Below, one piece after another: positions 39,232 through 47,095 of a DNA stretch of 64,000 nt. This DNA is from Streptomyces klenkii (GTDB lineage: Bacteria; Actinomycetota; Actinomycetes; Streptomycetales; Streptomycetaceae): the NCBI RefSeq assembly GCF_003626645.1, contig NZ_RBAM01000006.1, forward strand, positions 62,001 through 126,000, given 5' to 3'. Each line of letters starts with the position of its first letter. The stretch's first letter is position 1. The notes under the pieces are model-generated. The model was given only the letters and a program-made list of their open reading frames with translations, did not search any database and was not told the DNA's origin. The position numbers and the translations under genes are program-made.

Positions 39232-40166
39232 GTGCTGCTCCGGATGTCGAGGAGTGCGGGGCTCGGGGTGGTGCGGAGCCCGTCGGGCCAGGTGATGCGC
39301 GGGGCGAACCCGGGCAGGGTGCCGGGGGCGGTGGTCCAGGAGGGGTGGCGGGCCTCGCTGACCTTGTCCGGGTTGAGCATGCCGGTGCGGCCGAGGGCGT
39401 GGGCGGCGGCCAGGGCCAGGGGCGCGGGGAGGTGGACCACGCGGGGCGGGCGCCTGCCCAGGGCGGCGGCGACGGCCGCGCCGATGTCGCTCCACAGGTG
39501 CTCGGCGCCGTCGCCGACGTGGTGGACGGCGCCGGGCCTGCCGTGTTCGGCGGCGGCGAGCAGGGCCCGGCACAGGTCGTCGACGTGCAGGAGGGAGTAG
39601 CGGCGGGGGCCGCGGGGGCCGACGGCGGGGAGCAGGCCGGTCCGGGCGGCCGCGGCGAGGCGCGGCAGGAACTGGCGGTCGCCGGGTCCGTAGACGATGG
39701 GGGGCCGGACGGTGAGGGCGGGCAGCCGGCCGGCGGCGCGGCGCAGGGCGTCCTCGCCGCCGAGCTTGCTGCGGCCGTAGGCGGAGACGGGGGCGGGGGT
39801 GTCGTCCTCGTGGCGCAGCCGGCCGGGGCCGCTGGCGGCCAGCGAGGAGCAGTAGACGAGCCGGGGCGGATGGGGGTGGGAGGCGAGGGCCGCGGCCAGG
39901 CGGCGGGTGCCGCCGGTGTTGACGGTGGCGAGGGCCCGGGGGTCGGCGGCGTGGGTGAGGGCGGCGAGGTGGATGACGACGTCGGCGCCGGCGGTGGCCT
40001 CGCGCAGCCCGGCCCCGGTGGCGAGGTCGGCGGGCGCGGTGCGGGCGCCGGGCACGGTGCGGCGGGGGTCGCGTACGAGGGCGGTGACGTCGTGTCCGAG
40101 CGCGGTGAGGTGCGCGACGAGGCGGGTGCCGACGAATCCGGTGGCTCCGGTGACGGCGTACCTCAT
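39228..40166 (-). CDS. NAD-dependent epimerase-type reductase (CerR-like)
   Basis: The protein has 312 residues. The extended SDR marks are VTGATGFVGTRLVAHL (6-20), DVVIHLAALTHAADP, Ser107/Ser108 with Tyr130 and Lys134 in YGRSK, and VRPPIVYGPGDRQF. The family reduces or epimerises sugars and acyl lipids; in bacterial ceramide synthesis CerR of this family reduces the oxidised ceramide. The start codon overlaps the GNAT stop by four bases and its own stop overlaps the PapA5-like start, so translation is coupled in a chain. Function in a lipid pathway is inferred from the operon. Confidence 0.88.
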   Translation of the reverse strand: MRYAVTGATGFVGTRLVAHLTALGHDVTALVRDPRRTVPGARTAPADLATGAGLREATAGADVVIHLAALTHAADPRALATVNTGGTRRLAAALASHPHPPRLVYCSSLAASGPGRLRHEDDTPAPVSAYGRSKLGGEDALRRAAGRLPALTVRPPIVYGPGDRQFLPRLAAAARTGLLPAVGPRGPRRYSLLHVDDLCRALLAAAEHGRPGAVHHVGDGAEHLWSDIGAAVAAALGRRPPRVVHLPAPLALAAAHALGRTGMLNPDKVSEARHPSWTTAPGTLPGFAPRITWPDGLRTTPSPALLDIRSST

Positions 40167-41323
40167 GAGGCGGTGGCCGGGGCGGGGGCGAGGGGGCGGT
40201 GGTAGAGGCGGTGGGTGCGGGTGTGGACGGCGCCCATGGCCCGGGCGTGGCGGGCGGCGTCGCGGTTGTCCTCCAGGATCCAGGAGTACTCGTTCTCGGT
40301 GTAGCCGAGGCGGGCGGCGGCCTGCTGGGCCCGGCAGAAGAGGGCGGCCATCAGTCCGCGGCCGCGGTGTTCCCCGGTGATGCCGGAGGTGGAGGCGCGG
40401 GTGCGGGTGATGCGGCGGCGGGCGCGGGCGGCGCGGACGAGGCCGATGGGCAGGCCGTAGGTGGTGAGGCGGCCGCGGGCCGCGGCCAGGGCCTGGTTGG
40501 CGTCGGGGAGCCAGAGGGTGAAGCCGGCGGGTTCGCCGCCGACTTCGGCGATCTGGAGCAGGTCAGGGACGAGGAGGGGCTTGAGGCGGCGGCCGAGGTG
40601 GTGGAACTCGGCGTCGGTGAAGGGCACGGAGGCGTAGTTCCCGGCCCATGCCTCGTCGTAGACGCGCCGGACGGCGGCGAGGTCGGCGTCGTAGCGGCGG
40701 GGGTCGAGGGGGCGGATGCGGACCGCGGGGTCGGTCAGGGCGCGCTGCGCGGCGCGGCGGATGACCGCGGGAACCTCGCCGTCGGCGGGCACGGGGCCGG
40801 TGAAGGTGTGGAGGTCCTTGGCCTTGGTGAAGCCGCAGGCGGTGAACAGACCGGCGTAGTACGGGGGGTTGTGCGGCATCTGGACGGTGGGCGGGCCGTC
40901 GAATCCTTCGACGAGCAGGCCGCATTCGTCGTTGGTGGTGAAGCTCAGGGGCCCGAGGACGCGGTCGGCGCCCCGGGTCGTGAGCCAGCGCTCGGCGGCG
41001 GCGAACAGGGCGCCGGCGACGGCCGGGTCGTCGGTGCACTCGAAGAAGCCGATGTGGCCGGTGCGTTCCTCGTGGCGCTGCTGGTACCGGGGGTCGATGT
41101 GGGCGGCGACGCGGCCGATGGGGGTGGTGCCGCGCAGGGCGAGGAAGAGCTGGGCGGTGCCGGTGGTGTGGAAGGGGTTGCGGCGGGGGTCGAGGCAGGC
41201 GCGCAGCTCGTGTTCGAGCGGGGCGACCCAGTGGGGGTCGTGGCGGTAGAGCGCGCGGGGCATCCTGATGAAGGCGGTGGTGGCGGCGCGCCCGCGCACC
41301 GGGGTGACGGTCACGTCGGTCAT
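40163..41323 (-). CDS. GNAT acyltransferase of the bacterial ceramide synthase/YghO type
   Basis: The protein has 386 residues, about twice a simple GNAT domain. The N-terminal part is RMPRALYRHDPHWVAPLEHELRACLDPRRNPFH, then GRVAAHIDPRYQQ, HIGFFECTDDPAVAGALFAAAERWL, and DRVLGPLSFTTNDECGLLVEGFDGPPTVQMPHNPPYYAGLF. These are the blocks I recall from YghO/bCerS proteins, followed by a C-terminal GNAT fold (ITGEHRGRGLMAALFCRAQQAAARLGY). bCerS N-acylates the sphingoid amine. It lies between the AONS-like and CerR-like genes with ATGA overlaps. Alternative: another amine N-acyltransferase. Confidence 0.82.
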   Translation of the reverse strand: MTDVTVTPVRGRAATTAFIRMPRALYRHDPHWVAPLEHELRACLDPRRNPFHTTGTAQLFLALRGTTPIGRVAAHIDPRYQQRHEERTGHIGFFECTDDPAVAGALFAAAERWLTTRGADRVLGPLSFTTNDECGLLVEGFDGPPTVQMPHNPPYYAGLFTACGFTKAKDLHTFTGPVPADGEVPAVIRRAAQRALTDPAVRIRPLDPRRYDADLAAVRRVYDEAWAGNYASVPFTDAEFHHLGRRLKPLLVPDLLQIAEVGGEPAGFTLWLPDANQALAAARGRLTTYGLPIGLVRAARARRRITRTRASTSGITGEHRGRGLMAALFCRAQQAAARLGYTENEYSWILEDNRDAARHARAMGAVHTRTHRLYHRPLAPAPATAS

Positions 41324-42627
41324 CGGGCGGTCTCCGGGGCGAGGGCCTGACGGGGGCGGGCGAGCACGGGGGCGGCGGGCGGCGGGGTCCGGCGGGCGCT
41401 CGCGAAGGCTTCGGCGATGTGGTCGACGTGGGTGTCAGTGTGGGTGGCCTGGAGGGTGACGCGGATGATGCTGGAGCCTTCGGGGACGGCCGGCGGGCCG
41501 ACGGGGTTGGTGTAGACGCCCGCGTCGAGCAGGTGCTGCCACAGCCGGACGCAGTCGGCCGGGTCCCCGGTGCGCACGGCGATGACCGGCCCGGGGGGCG
41601 GGGGCGCGCCGGGCGGGGCGGGGTCGGTGTGCGCGGGGCCGGTGTCGTAGCCGAGGGCGGTGAGCCGGGTGCGCAGCCGGGCGGCGAGGGCCAGGACGCG
41701 GTGGCGGCGCCAGGGCTCGTCGATGCTGATCTCCAGGGCGCTCATGGCCGCGGCGAGGGCGGGCGGCGGCATGGAGGCGGAGAAGAGGATGGCGCGGGCG
41801 GCGTAGCGCAGGTGGGTGATGACGCGGGCGGGGCCGGCGAGGAACCCTCCGGTGGAGCCGAAGCACTTGGAGAACGTGCCGGTGAAGAGGTCGACCCGCT
41901 CGTGGACGCCGAGGAGCTCGGCGGCGCCGCGGCCGGTGGGCCCGAGCAGCCCGATGTCGTGGGCGCCGTCGACGAGCGTGCGGGCGCCGTGGCGGCGGGC
42001 GGCGGCGGTCAGGGCGGGCAGCGGGGCGAGGGCGCCGTCCATGGAGAACATGCCGTCGGTGACGACGGCCTTGGCCGCGGCGGGGTCGGCCGCGGCGAGG
42101 AGCCGGTCGAGGTGGGCGGGGTCGGCGTGGCGGTAGCGCATTCGGTGCGCGGCGCCGAGGCGGATGCCGTCGATCAGCGAGGCGTGGTTGGCGGTGTCGC
42201 TGAAGACGGCGTCGCCGGGGCCGAAGAGCGCGGCGAGGGCGAGGTTGGCCTGGAAGCCGGTGGTGACCACGGCGGCGTCCTCGGTGCCGAGGAAGTCGGC
42301 GACGGCGGCTTCGAGTTCGCCGTGGAGCGGGAGGGTGCCGTTGAGCGTGCGGGCGCCCGAGCAGGAGGTGCCGTACGTCTGGAGGGCGGTCGCGGCCGCG
42401 GCGGTGACCCGGGAGTCGGTGGCCAGGCCGAGGTAGTCGTTGCAGCCGGCCATCACGACCTTGCGCCCGTCGAGGACCGCCTCGCCGTCGCGCGCTTGCA
42501 GGGGACGGTAGTAGGGCCGTACGGGAGTGGCGTGGACGGCCCGCAGGAAGGGGGAGGCCGGGGCTTTGTCGAAGAGGTCGGCGGGTGGATTGTGACCGGG
42601 ACTGCTGTCGGGGTTGCTGTCGGGCAT
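41320..42627 (-). CDS. Alpha-oxoamine synthase, serine palmitoyltransferase-like
   Basis: The protein has 435 residues from the ATG at 42627; a longer frame to 42768 has no better start signal. PLP-enzyme marks: SGARTLNGTLPLHGELEAAVADFLG, TGFQANLALAALFG, His148 (DTANHASLIDG), LVDGAHDIGLLGPTGRG with Asp220 and His223, and the Schiff-base Lys254 in TGTFSKCFGSTGGF. The GPTGRG form resembles serine palmitoyltransferases. The enzyme condenses an acyl thioester with an amino acid and releases CO2. A Gly replaces the usual D/E after Asp220 (DGAHD). First gene of the operon; the acyl carrier source is not local. Confidence 0.88.
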   Translation of the reverse strand: MPDSNPDSSPGHNPPADLFDKAPASPFLRAVHATPVRPYYRPLQARDGEAVLDGRKVVMAGCNDYLGLATDSRVTAAAATALQTYGTSCSGARTLNGTLPLHGELEAAVADFLGTEDAAVVTTGFQANLALAALFGPGDAVFSDTANHASLIDGIRLGAAHRMRYRHADPAHLDRLLAAADPAAAKAVVTDGMFSMDGALAPLPALTAAARRHGARTLVDGAHDIGLLGPTGRGAAELLGVHERVDLFTGTFSKCFGSTGGFLAGPARVITHLRYAARAILFSASMPPPALAAAMSALEISIDEPWRRHRVLALAARLRTRLTALGYDTGPAHTDPAPPGAPPPPGPVIAVRTGDPADCVRLWQHLLDAGVYTNPVGPPAVPEGSSIIRVTLQATHTDTHVDHIAEAFASARRTPPPAAPVLARPRQALAPETAR

Positions 42628-42971
42628 GAGGGAGGGGGCTCTTCCGTCGGCGGCAGGGAGCGGGGAGGTGCACGGGGCGGTGCGGTGTGGAAGGAGCGCG
42701 GTGGTGCGCCTGGCAGCCTGCCCTGCGGGGCGTGCGGGTGCCAGGGCGTCAGGGCCGCTTTCACTCACGCGTGGTCGTCATTGGCTTTTCCGCTTGTATC
42801 TCTATACGATCGCCCGCCGCCCGGGCCGGGCGGGTGCGGGGCGCCGGTGGCGGGCTTCTGATGGGCCTTCGGCTGATCGGCGCAAAGCCCGGGGACGACG
42901 AATTGCGAGGTCCCGGGGGCGGGCGCAAGGTGACCGTAACGATCGCCCGTCCTGCCCGAAGGAGTTCGTTC
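42628..42971. other. 344-base divergent intergenic region upstream of the lipid operon
   Basis: It separates the alpha-oxoamine synthase (minus) from a secreted protein (plus). An AT-rich segment at 42780-42810 holds GTAT-CTCT-ATAC (42796-42807), an inverted repeat overlapping plus-strand promoter boxes (TTGGCT at 42781, TATACG/TACGAT at 42803-42810) and minus-strand TATAGA. No other gene is visible. Confidence 0.5.
42796..42807. promoter_or_regulatory. GTAT-N4-ATAC operator-like dyad
   Basis: GTAT and ATAC flank CTCT in the only AT-rich part of the intergenic region. The form resembles operators of GntR-type repressors. It could control the lipid operon, the secreted protein or both. Confidence 0.45.
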
Positions 42972-43610
42972 ATGGGTGCTTCCCGCAGAACCGCCCTCAT
43001 GGTCTCCGGCGCCCTGTGCGGTGCGCTGGCCCTTGGTGCGACCGGTTCCGCCGTCGCTTCGGCCGGTTTCCCGCCCCCGACGCCGCCCACGTCCCCGGCG
43101 GCCGAGGCGCCGTCGCCCGAGTCACTGCGCGAGGCCGCCGCCGGCGGGGCCCGGGCCATCGACCGCAACGTGATCCGCAAGCGGGCCGTGGAGGCGGTCA
43201 AGGCCTGCCGGGCGGCGGGGCCGGGTGCGGTCGAGGCGGCCGGCGGCGCGCAGCAGGGTCTGTCGTGCACGCAGGTCAAGGAGCACCTGGACGGCCTGAA
43301 CCGGGCCCGGGGCGCGCTGTCCCGGGAGGCCGCGGCCGCGCACCCGGACCTGGACCGGATGACCACGGCCGCCACCGACGCGGCCGCGGCCACGGCGTAC
43401 CTGGCCAAGGACGGGGTCGAGGTGTCCGACCGGGGCCGGCCTCCCGGGCGCGGGCACGGGCCGCACGGGCACGAGCGGTACGACGGCCGGGGGCCGGGCC
43501 TGCTGAGCCTGGTGACGGGCGTGCTGGGCGGTCTGGTGTTCGCGCTCGGCGGGGTGGTCGGCGGGCTGACGGGGCTGGTCGGCGGGGTGCTGGGCGGCAT
43601 TCTGGACTGA
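42972..43610 (+). CDS. Secreted protein with Gly-rich C-terminal hydrophobic tail
   Basis: The protein has 212 residues from the ATG at 42972, after AAGGAG. Signal peptide about 1-32 (TALMVSGALCGALALGATGSAVASA). The middle part is helical: SLREAAAGGARAIDRNVIRKRAVEAVKACRAAG, LSCTQVKEHLDGLNRARGALSREAAAAHPDLDRMTTAATDAAA, with two Cys. A His/Arg/Gly-rich linker leads to LLSLVTGVLGGLVFALGGVVGGLTGLVGGVLGGILD, a glycine-zipper-like tail that could insert in a membrane or assemble. No family recognised. It ends in a strong terminator and is divergent from the lipid operon. Confidence 0.7.
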   Translation: MGASRRTALMVSGALCGALALGATGSAVASAGFPPPTPPTSPAAEAPSPESLREAAAGGARAIDRNVIRKRAVEAVKACRAAGPGAVEAAGGAQQGLSCTQVKEHLDGLNRARGALSREAAAAHPDLDRMTTAATDAAAATAYLAKDGVEVSDRGRPPGRGHGPHGHERYDGRGPGLLSLVTGVLGGLVFALGGVVGGLTGLVGGVLGGILD

Positions 43611-43625
43611 GCGCCGGTCAGCTCG

Positions 43626-43666
43626 CGAGGGCGGCACGGGCCTTACCGAGGCCCGTGCCGCCCTCG
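43626..43666 (+). terminator. 17-bp perfect stem terminator
   Basis: Arms 43626-43642 and 43650-43666 pair perfectly around TTACCGA, 16 bases after the stop of the secreted-protein gene. Confidence 0.88.
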
Positions 43667-43720
43667 TGTGTGCGCCGGGCTCTCCGGGGTGAGCCGTGCG
43701 TGGTGGGCTCTTCGCGTCTC

Positions 43721-43749
43721 TTGACACCTCAACAGTTGTCATGGACATT
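43721..43749 (+). promoter_or_regulatory. Candidate promoter of the secreted protein at 43813
   Basis: TTGACA (43721-43726) and GACATT (43744-43749) are 17 bases apart. TGACA (43722-43726) and TGTCA (43737-43741) form an inverted repeat across the spacer, which could be an operator. The transcript would start about 55 bases before the ATG. Confidence 0.45.
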
Positions 43750-43812
43750 CTCATCGCTTGGTCCGGTCCAATCCCCCCACCGCGCGCACCGTGCGCCCCG
43801 TCCGGAGGAGCC

Positions 43813-44796
43813 ATGAAGAGAGCCCGTACGGCCCTGCTGTCCGCAACGGCCGCACTCGCTGCACTCGCCGCCCTCGGCGCCGCCGTCCCCGCCGCCTCCC
43901 ACCCCCGGGCGGCGGGGAGCACGGCGTCCGCCCACCGCGATCCCGTTCCCTCCCCCGGCGCCCCGCACCGCGGCACGGTCGCCGGCGCCCGCACCCCCGG
44001 CCACTCCCCCGCCCGCGACCGCGCCGCGCGCATCTTCGCCGAGGGCCGCCGGGCCGCCGCGCGGGCGGGCTCCCTGAGCCGCCACGACCGGACGCCCGGC
44101 GGCGGGACCGCGACCCCGGAGGCGGACCTCACGCACAACTGGTGGGGCGTCTTCCCGCAGCCCGGCACCCACGACGGCATCCAGGCGACCCACAGCGTCG
44201 ACGCCTCCTACCGGGTCTCCGACAGCGAGAACTTCACCTACTCCCCCACCACCAAGGCCCAGAACTCCTGCATGGAGGTCGTGACCGCCTACTGGAACAG
44301 CGGCAACGAGATATGGGCCTGGGACTGGTGCTCCAGCCCCGGCGGCCCCGCGAAGACCCTCGCCGTCGACGCCGCGTTCCTCGCCACGTACACGGACAAG
44401 GCGAGCGGGCGGCCGGCCTACAGCGTGCAGATGGTGCAGGACGACGCCGCGGCCAACCGGTGGTCGGCGTACCTCTACAACTACCGCACGGCCGGCTGGG
44501 ACCTGCTCTTCCGCCAGTCGGGCAAGGATCAGAGCGGCCTGTCGCACGGCTGGGACATGTTCGAGATCTACGCGAGCGTCAACCCCTCGACCGGAACGGG
44601 CTACTACTGCACCGAGGCCCGCACCACCGTCTTCGACTCCGGCGCCGTAGCGCTGCGCAGCCGCGGGACATGGCGGCCCGCCCGGCCGGCCGACTCGCCG
44701 TGGACCGAGGAGAGCCCGCAGGGCCGCGACTTCCTCTGCCCGCCCCTGAAGTTCCTCCAGGCGGGCGCCAACGACCACTGGACCGTCCGTCAGTAG
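43813..44796 (+). CDS. Secreted protein with aromatic-rich domain, unknown function
   Basis: The protein has 327 residues from the ATG at 43813, after GGAGGAG. A signal peptide (about 1-30) precedes a basic, Pro-rich linker (about 30-105). The C-terminal domain (about 105-327) is rich in Trp, Tyr and Asn: LTHNWWGVFPQPGTHDGIQATHSVDASYRV, NSCMEVVTAYWNSGNEIWAWDWCS, RWSAYLYNYRTAGWDLLF, TGYYCTEARTTVFDSG. Four Cys could form two disulfides. The pattern suggests a carbohydrate- or surface-binding beta domain. No catalytic signature is seen. Confidence 0.7.
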   Translation: MKRARTALLSATAALAALAALGAAVPAASHPRAAGSTASAHRDPVPSPGAPHRGTVAGARTPGHSPARDRAARIFAEGRRAAARAGSLSRHDRTPGGGTATPEADLTHNWWGVFPQPGTHDGIQATHSVDASYRVSDSENFTYSPTTKAQNSCMEVVTAYWNSGNEIWAWDWCSSPGGPAKTLAVDAAFLATYTDKASGRPAYSVQMVQDDAAANRWSAYLYNYRTAGWDLLFRQSGKDQSGLSHGWDMFEIYASVNPSTGTGYYCTEARTTVFDSGAVALRSRGTWRPARPADSPWTEESPQGRDFLCPPLKFLQAGANDHWTVRQ

Positions 44797-45040
44797 CCGC
44801 GCGGAGCAACCGCATACAGCAACCACGGACGGCGGGTCACACACGGCGACCGCACGCAGCGACCACGTACAGTAATCAGCCCGCCAGAACTCCTGAGCGG
44901 ATGATACGGAAAACCAAAGGTGCGCCAGGGGAAGAGGACTACCCACCCCCGGCCGTCGTCACACGCTGCGTCACCGAAGCGGGGGAGAGATCCGCCGATC
45001 CGCCCTCCCCCGCCCCGGGCGTCCCCCGAGAGTTAGCCCC

Positions 45041-45304
45041 ATGAGCCTCACTACCGCAGGCAAAACCCCGGGCCCCGTCCGCTTCTACCTCGCGTGCGAC
45101 CACCACGGCTGCACCACGCACACGACCTTCGACCTCGTCATCCCCGACCCCGGCCCCTCGCGCGACGACGACCTGTGGGGCCACCTCCTGCACCACACGT
45201 ACACGGCCACGCCCCACATCGAGGAGCTGGGCTGGAGCTACATCCACGGCAACGGCTACACCTGCCCGACGCACCGGGTACCGGCCCTGCCCAGCGCCTC
45301 CTGA
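45041..45304 (+). CDS. Small hypothetical protein with zinc-finger-like Cys/His
   Basis: The protein has 87 residues from the ATG at 45041. Its start FYLACDHHGCTTHTTFDLVI holds Cys-x4-Cys with adjacent His residues and its end HGNGYTCPTHRVPALP holds Cys-x2-His, which together could bind one zinc ion. The middle is acidic (PDPGPSRDDDLWGHLLHHTY). Similar short proteins occur in streptomycete chromosomes and phages. The ribosome binding site is weak (GAGAG). A small hairpin follows at 45330-45350. Confidence 0.6.
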   Translation: MSLTTAGKTPGPVRFYLACDHHGCTTHTTFDLVIPDPGPSRDDDLWGHLLHHTYTATPHIEELGWSYIHGNGYTCPTHRVPALPSAS

Positions 45305-45329
45305 CGCCCCGTCGGAGCGCTTCCCGGCT

Positions 45330-45350
45330 CCGGCCCCGCCCAGGGGCCGG
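45330..45350 (+). terminator. 8-bp stem after the small gene
   Basis: CCGGCCCC (45330-45337) and GGGGCCGG (45343-45350) pair around GCCCA, 26 bases after the stop of the 87-residue gene. Confidence 0.45.
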
Positions 45351-45418
45351 GCCCGGGCCGGCAGCGCCACCCGCGCCCCCGCGCCCGGCGGACCGCCGGC
45401 CAATGGCATCCTGGCGGC

Positions 45419-46153
45419 GTGAGCAGACCGGAAATCCACGTCACCCTTGCCCCTGAGCTGCGGCTCTTCGCCAACTCGGAGCTGCGCCGCGAACGGGCAC
45501 CCGTCGCGATCGACGCGTCCTCGTCCCTGGGGCACGTCGTCGAATCGCTGGGCGTTCCGCTGACCGAGGCCGGCGCGCTGCTCGTGGACGGCCGCCCGGC
45601 GGCGGTGTCCCACGTCCCCTCCGCGGGTGAATCCGTCGAGGTGCGCGCGGTCGAGCGCCCGCAGCGGGTGCCCGGCGCGCCGCTGCGCTTCCTCCTCGAC
45701 GTGCACCTGGGGACGCTCGCGCGCCGGCTCCGGCTGCTGGGCGTGGACGCGGCCTACGAGAGCGAGGACATCGGCGACCCCGCCCTGGCCGCGCTGTCCG
45801 CGGCGGAGCGCCGGGTGCTGCTCAGCCGCGACCGGGGGCTGCTGCGGCGGCGCGAGATATGGGCCGGCGCCTACGTCTACAGCGACCGTCCCGACGAGCA
45901 ACTGCGGGACGTCCTGAGCAGGTTCGCCCCGGTGCTGGCCCCATGGACGCGCTGCACCGCCTGCAACGGGCCGCTCGCGGACGCCGCGAAGGACACGGTC
46001 GCGGAGCGGCTGGAGCACGGGACGCGGCGCACGTACGACGTGTTCGCGCAGTGCACCGTCTGCGAGCGCGTGTACTGGCGCGGGGCGCACCACTCACGGC
46101 TGGAGGCGATCGTCGAGGACGCCGTGCGGGAATTCGGCGGCTCCGCCGCCTGA
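45419..46153 (+). CDS. Mut7-C RNase with N-terminal ubiquitin-like domain
   Basis: The protein has 244 residues from the GTG at 45419. Residues about 6-80 are a ubiquitin/ThiS-like domain (VTLAPELRLFANSELRR, LGVPLTEAGALLVDGRPA). Residues about 85-235 are the Mut7-C domain: RFLLDVHLGTLARRLRLLGVDAAYE with Asp94, VLLSRDRGLLRRR with Asp138 (PIN-like nuclease residues), and a zinc ribbon Cys179-x2-Cys182 / Cys212-x2-Cys215 (TRCTACNGPL, AQCTVCERVYW). The fold suggests an RNA nuclease. The fusion is known in bacteria but its substrates are not. mscL follows in the same direction by 72 bases. Confidence 0.88.
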   Translation: MSRPEIHVTLAPELRLFANSELRRERAPVAIDASSSLGHVVESLGVPLTEAGALLVDGRPAAVSHVPSAGESVEVRAVERPQRVPGAPLRFLLDVHLGTLARRLRLLGVDAAYESEDIGDPALAALSAAERRVLLSRDRGLLRRREIWAGAYVYSDRPDEQLRDVLSRFAPVLAPWTRCTACNGPLADAAKDTVAERLEHGTRRTYDVFAQCTVCERVYWRGAHHSRLEAIVEDAVREFGGSAA

Positions 46154-46225
46154 GGGCGGCCGCCGCGCGTGCCGTACCGCTGAGGACCGCTTGACGGAAT
46201 GTAGCGTGCTGTCCGGAGGTCGGTC

Positions 46226-46687
46226 ATGCTCAAGGGATTCAAGAACTTCGTCATGCGCGGTGACATCGTCACCGTCGCCGTCGGCCTGATCATCGCACTC
46301 GCGCTCAGCACGCTCATCAAGGCGTTCACCGACTTCGTGATCAATCCGATCATCGCCCGGGCGCAGGGCGGGCATTCGATGGGGCTGGGCTGGCAGCTGG
46401 GCCGGGCGGGCAACAAGAACACCTACCTGGACCTGGGTTCGTTCCTCTCGGCGGCCGTCTACTTCCTCATCTTCATGGCCGTGGTGTACTTCCTGATCGT
46501 GGTCCCGTACAAGCACGTGCAGGCGCGGCGGGGCATGGTGGTCTTCGCGGAGCCGGGCCCGCTCAAGACCTGCCCGGCGTGCCTGTCGGAGGACCTTCCC
46601 GCGGCGGCGGTCAAGTGCCTGCACTGCGGCAGCGATCAGCCTCCTGCGGCTGCGGCCGCCGGGGGCGCGGCGCCCGCGGGCCGCTGA
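46226..46687 (+). CDS. mscL: MscL-type mechanosensitive channel with C-terminal zinc ribbon
   Basis: The protein has 153 residues from the ATG at 46226. The MscL frame is present: GFKNFVMRGDIVTVAVGLIIALALSTLIKAFTDFVINPIIA (first helix about 14-37), a short periplasmic loop (about 45-70) and LGSFLSAAVYFLIFMAVVYFLIVVPY (second helix about 72-96). Instead of the usual cytoplasmic helical bundle it ends in a zinc ribbon: Cys116-x2-Cys119 and Cys131-x2-Cys134 (KTCPACL, KCLHCG). MscL opens under membrane tension to prevent lysis. The zinc ribbon suggests an added sensing or assembly role. Confidence 0.85.
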   Translation: MLKGFKNFVMRGDIVTVAVGLIIALALSTLIKAFTDFVINPIIARAQGGHSMGLGWQLGRAGNKNTYLDLGSFLSAAVYFLIFMAVVYFLIVVPYKHVQARRGMVVFAEPGPLKTCPACLSEDLPAAAVKCLHCGSDQPPAAAAAGGAAPAGR

Positions 46688-46764
46688 GCGCCGGGACGTT
46701 CGGGGCTCAGCAGGCCGTTCAGGGGCTCAGGGATCCGGAGCGCTAAAAGGGGATCTCAGCGCGC

Positions 46765-47004
46765 TCAAGGCCAGGCGCGGTTGCGGGCCTGGGCCCGGGC
46801 GCGGCGCTCCTCGGTGCGGATGCGGCGCTCCTCCGCGGCCCGCCGCACTCCCTCGGCCCGGCGCTCCGCGTAGCCGTTGGGCTCCACGACGTGGAAGCAC
46901 TGGCCGCAGACGTAGCCGCCTTCGGGGCCCTCGATTACCGGGTTCAGACAGTCCTTGCACAGCATCACGACAGCATTCGGCCGGGAAACAACGACATGAC
47001 CCAT
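46765..47004 (-). CDS. Small zinc-ribbon protein with basic helix
   Basis: The protein has 79 residues from the ATG at 47004 (MGHVVVSRPNAVVMLCKDCLN); an ATG at 46965 would shorten it to 66. The zinc ribbon LCKDCLNPVIEGPEGGYVCGQCFHVVEP has two CxxC pairs. The C-terminus is a long basic/acidic helix AERRAEGVRRAAEERRIRTEERRARAQARNRAW. Such proteins may bind nucleic acids or ribosomes. No characterised family is recognised. It stands alone. Confidence 0.65.
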   Translation of the reverse strand: MGHVVVSRPNAVVMLCKDCLNPVIEGPEGGYVCGQCFHVVEPNGYAERRAEGVRRAAEERRIRTEERRARAQARNRAWP

Positions 47005-47095
47005 TATTCCGCCCGCCGCCCGAGGTGACGGCACAATCCGTTACCGTCAGCCACCTGGAGTAACGGGGTCTGCGCGCGACACCGCTGAGCGCGCG

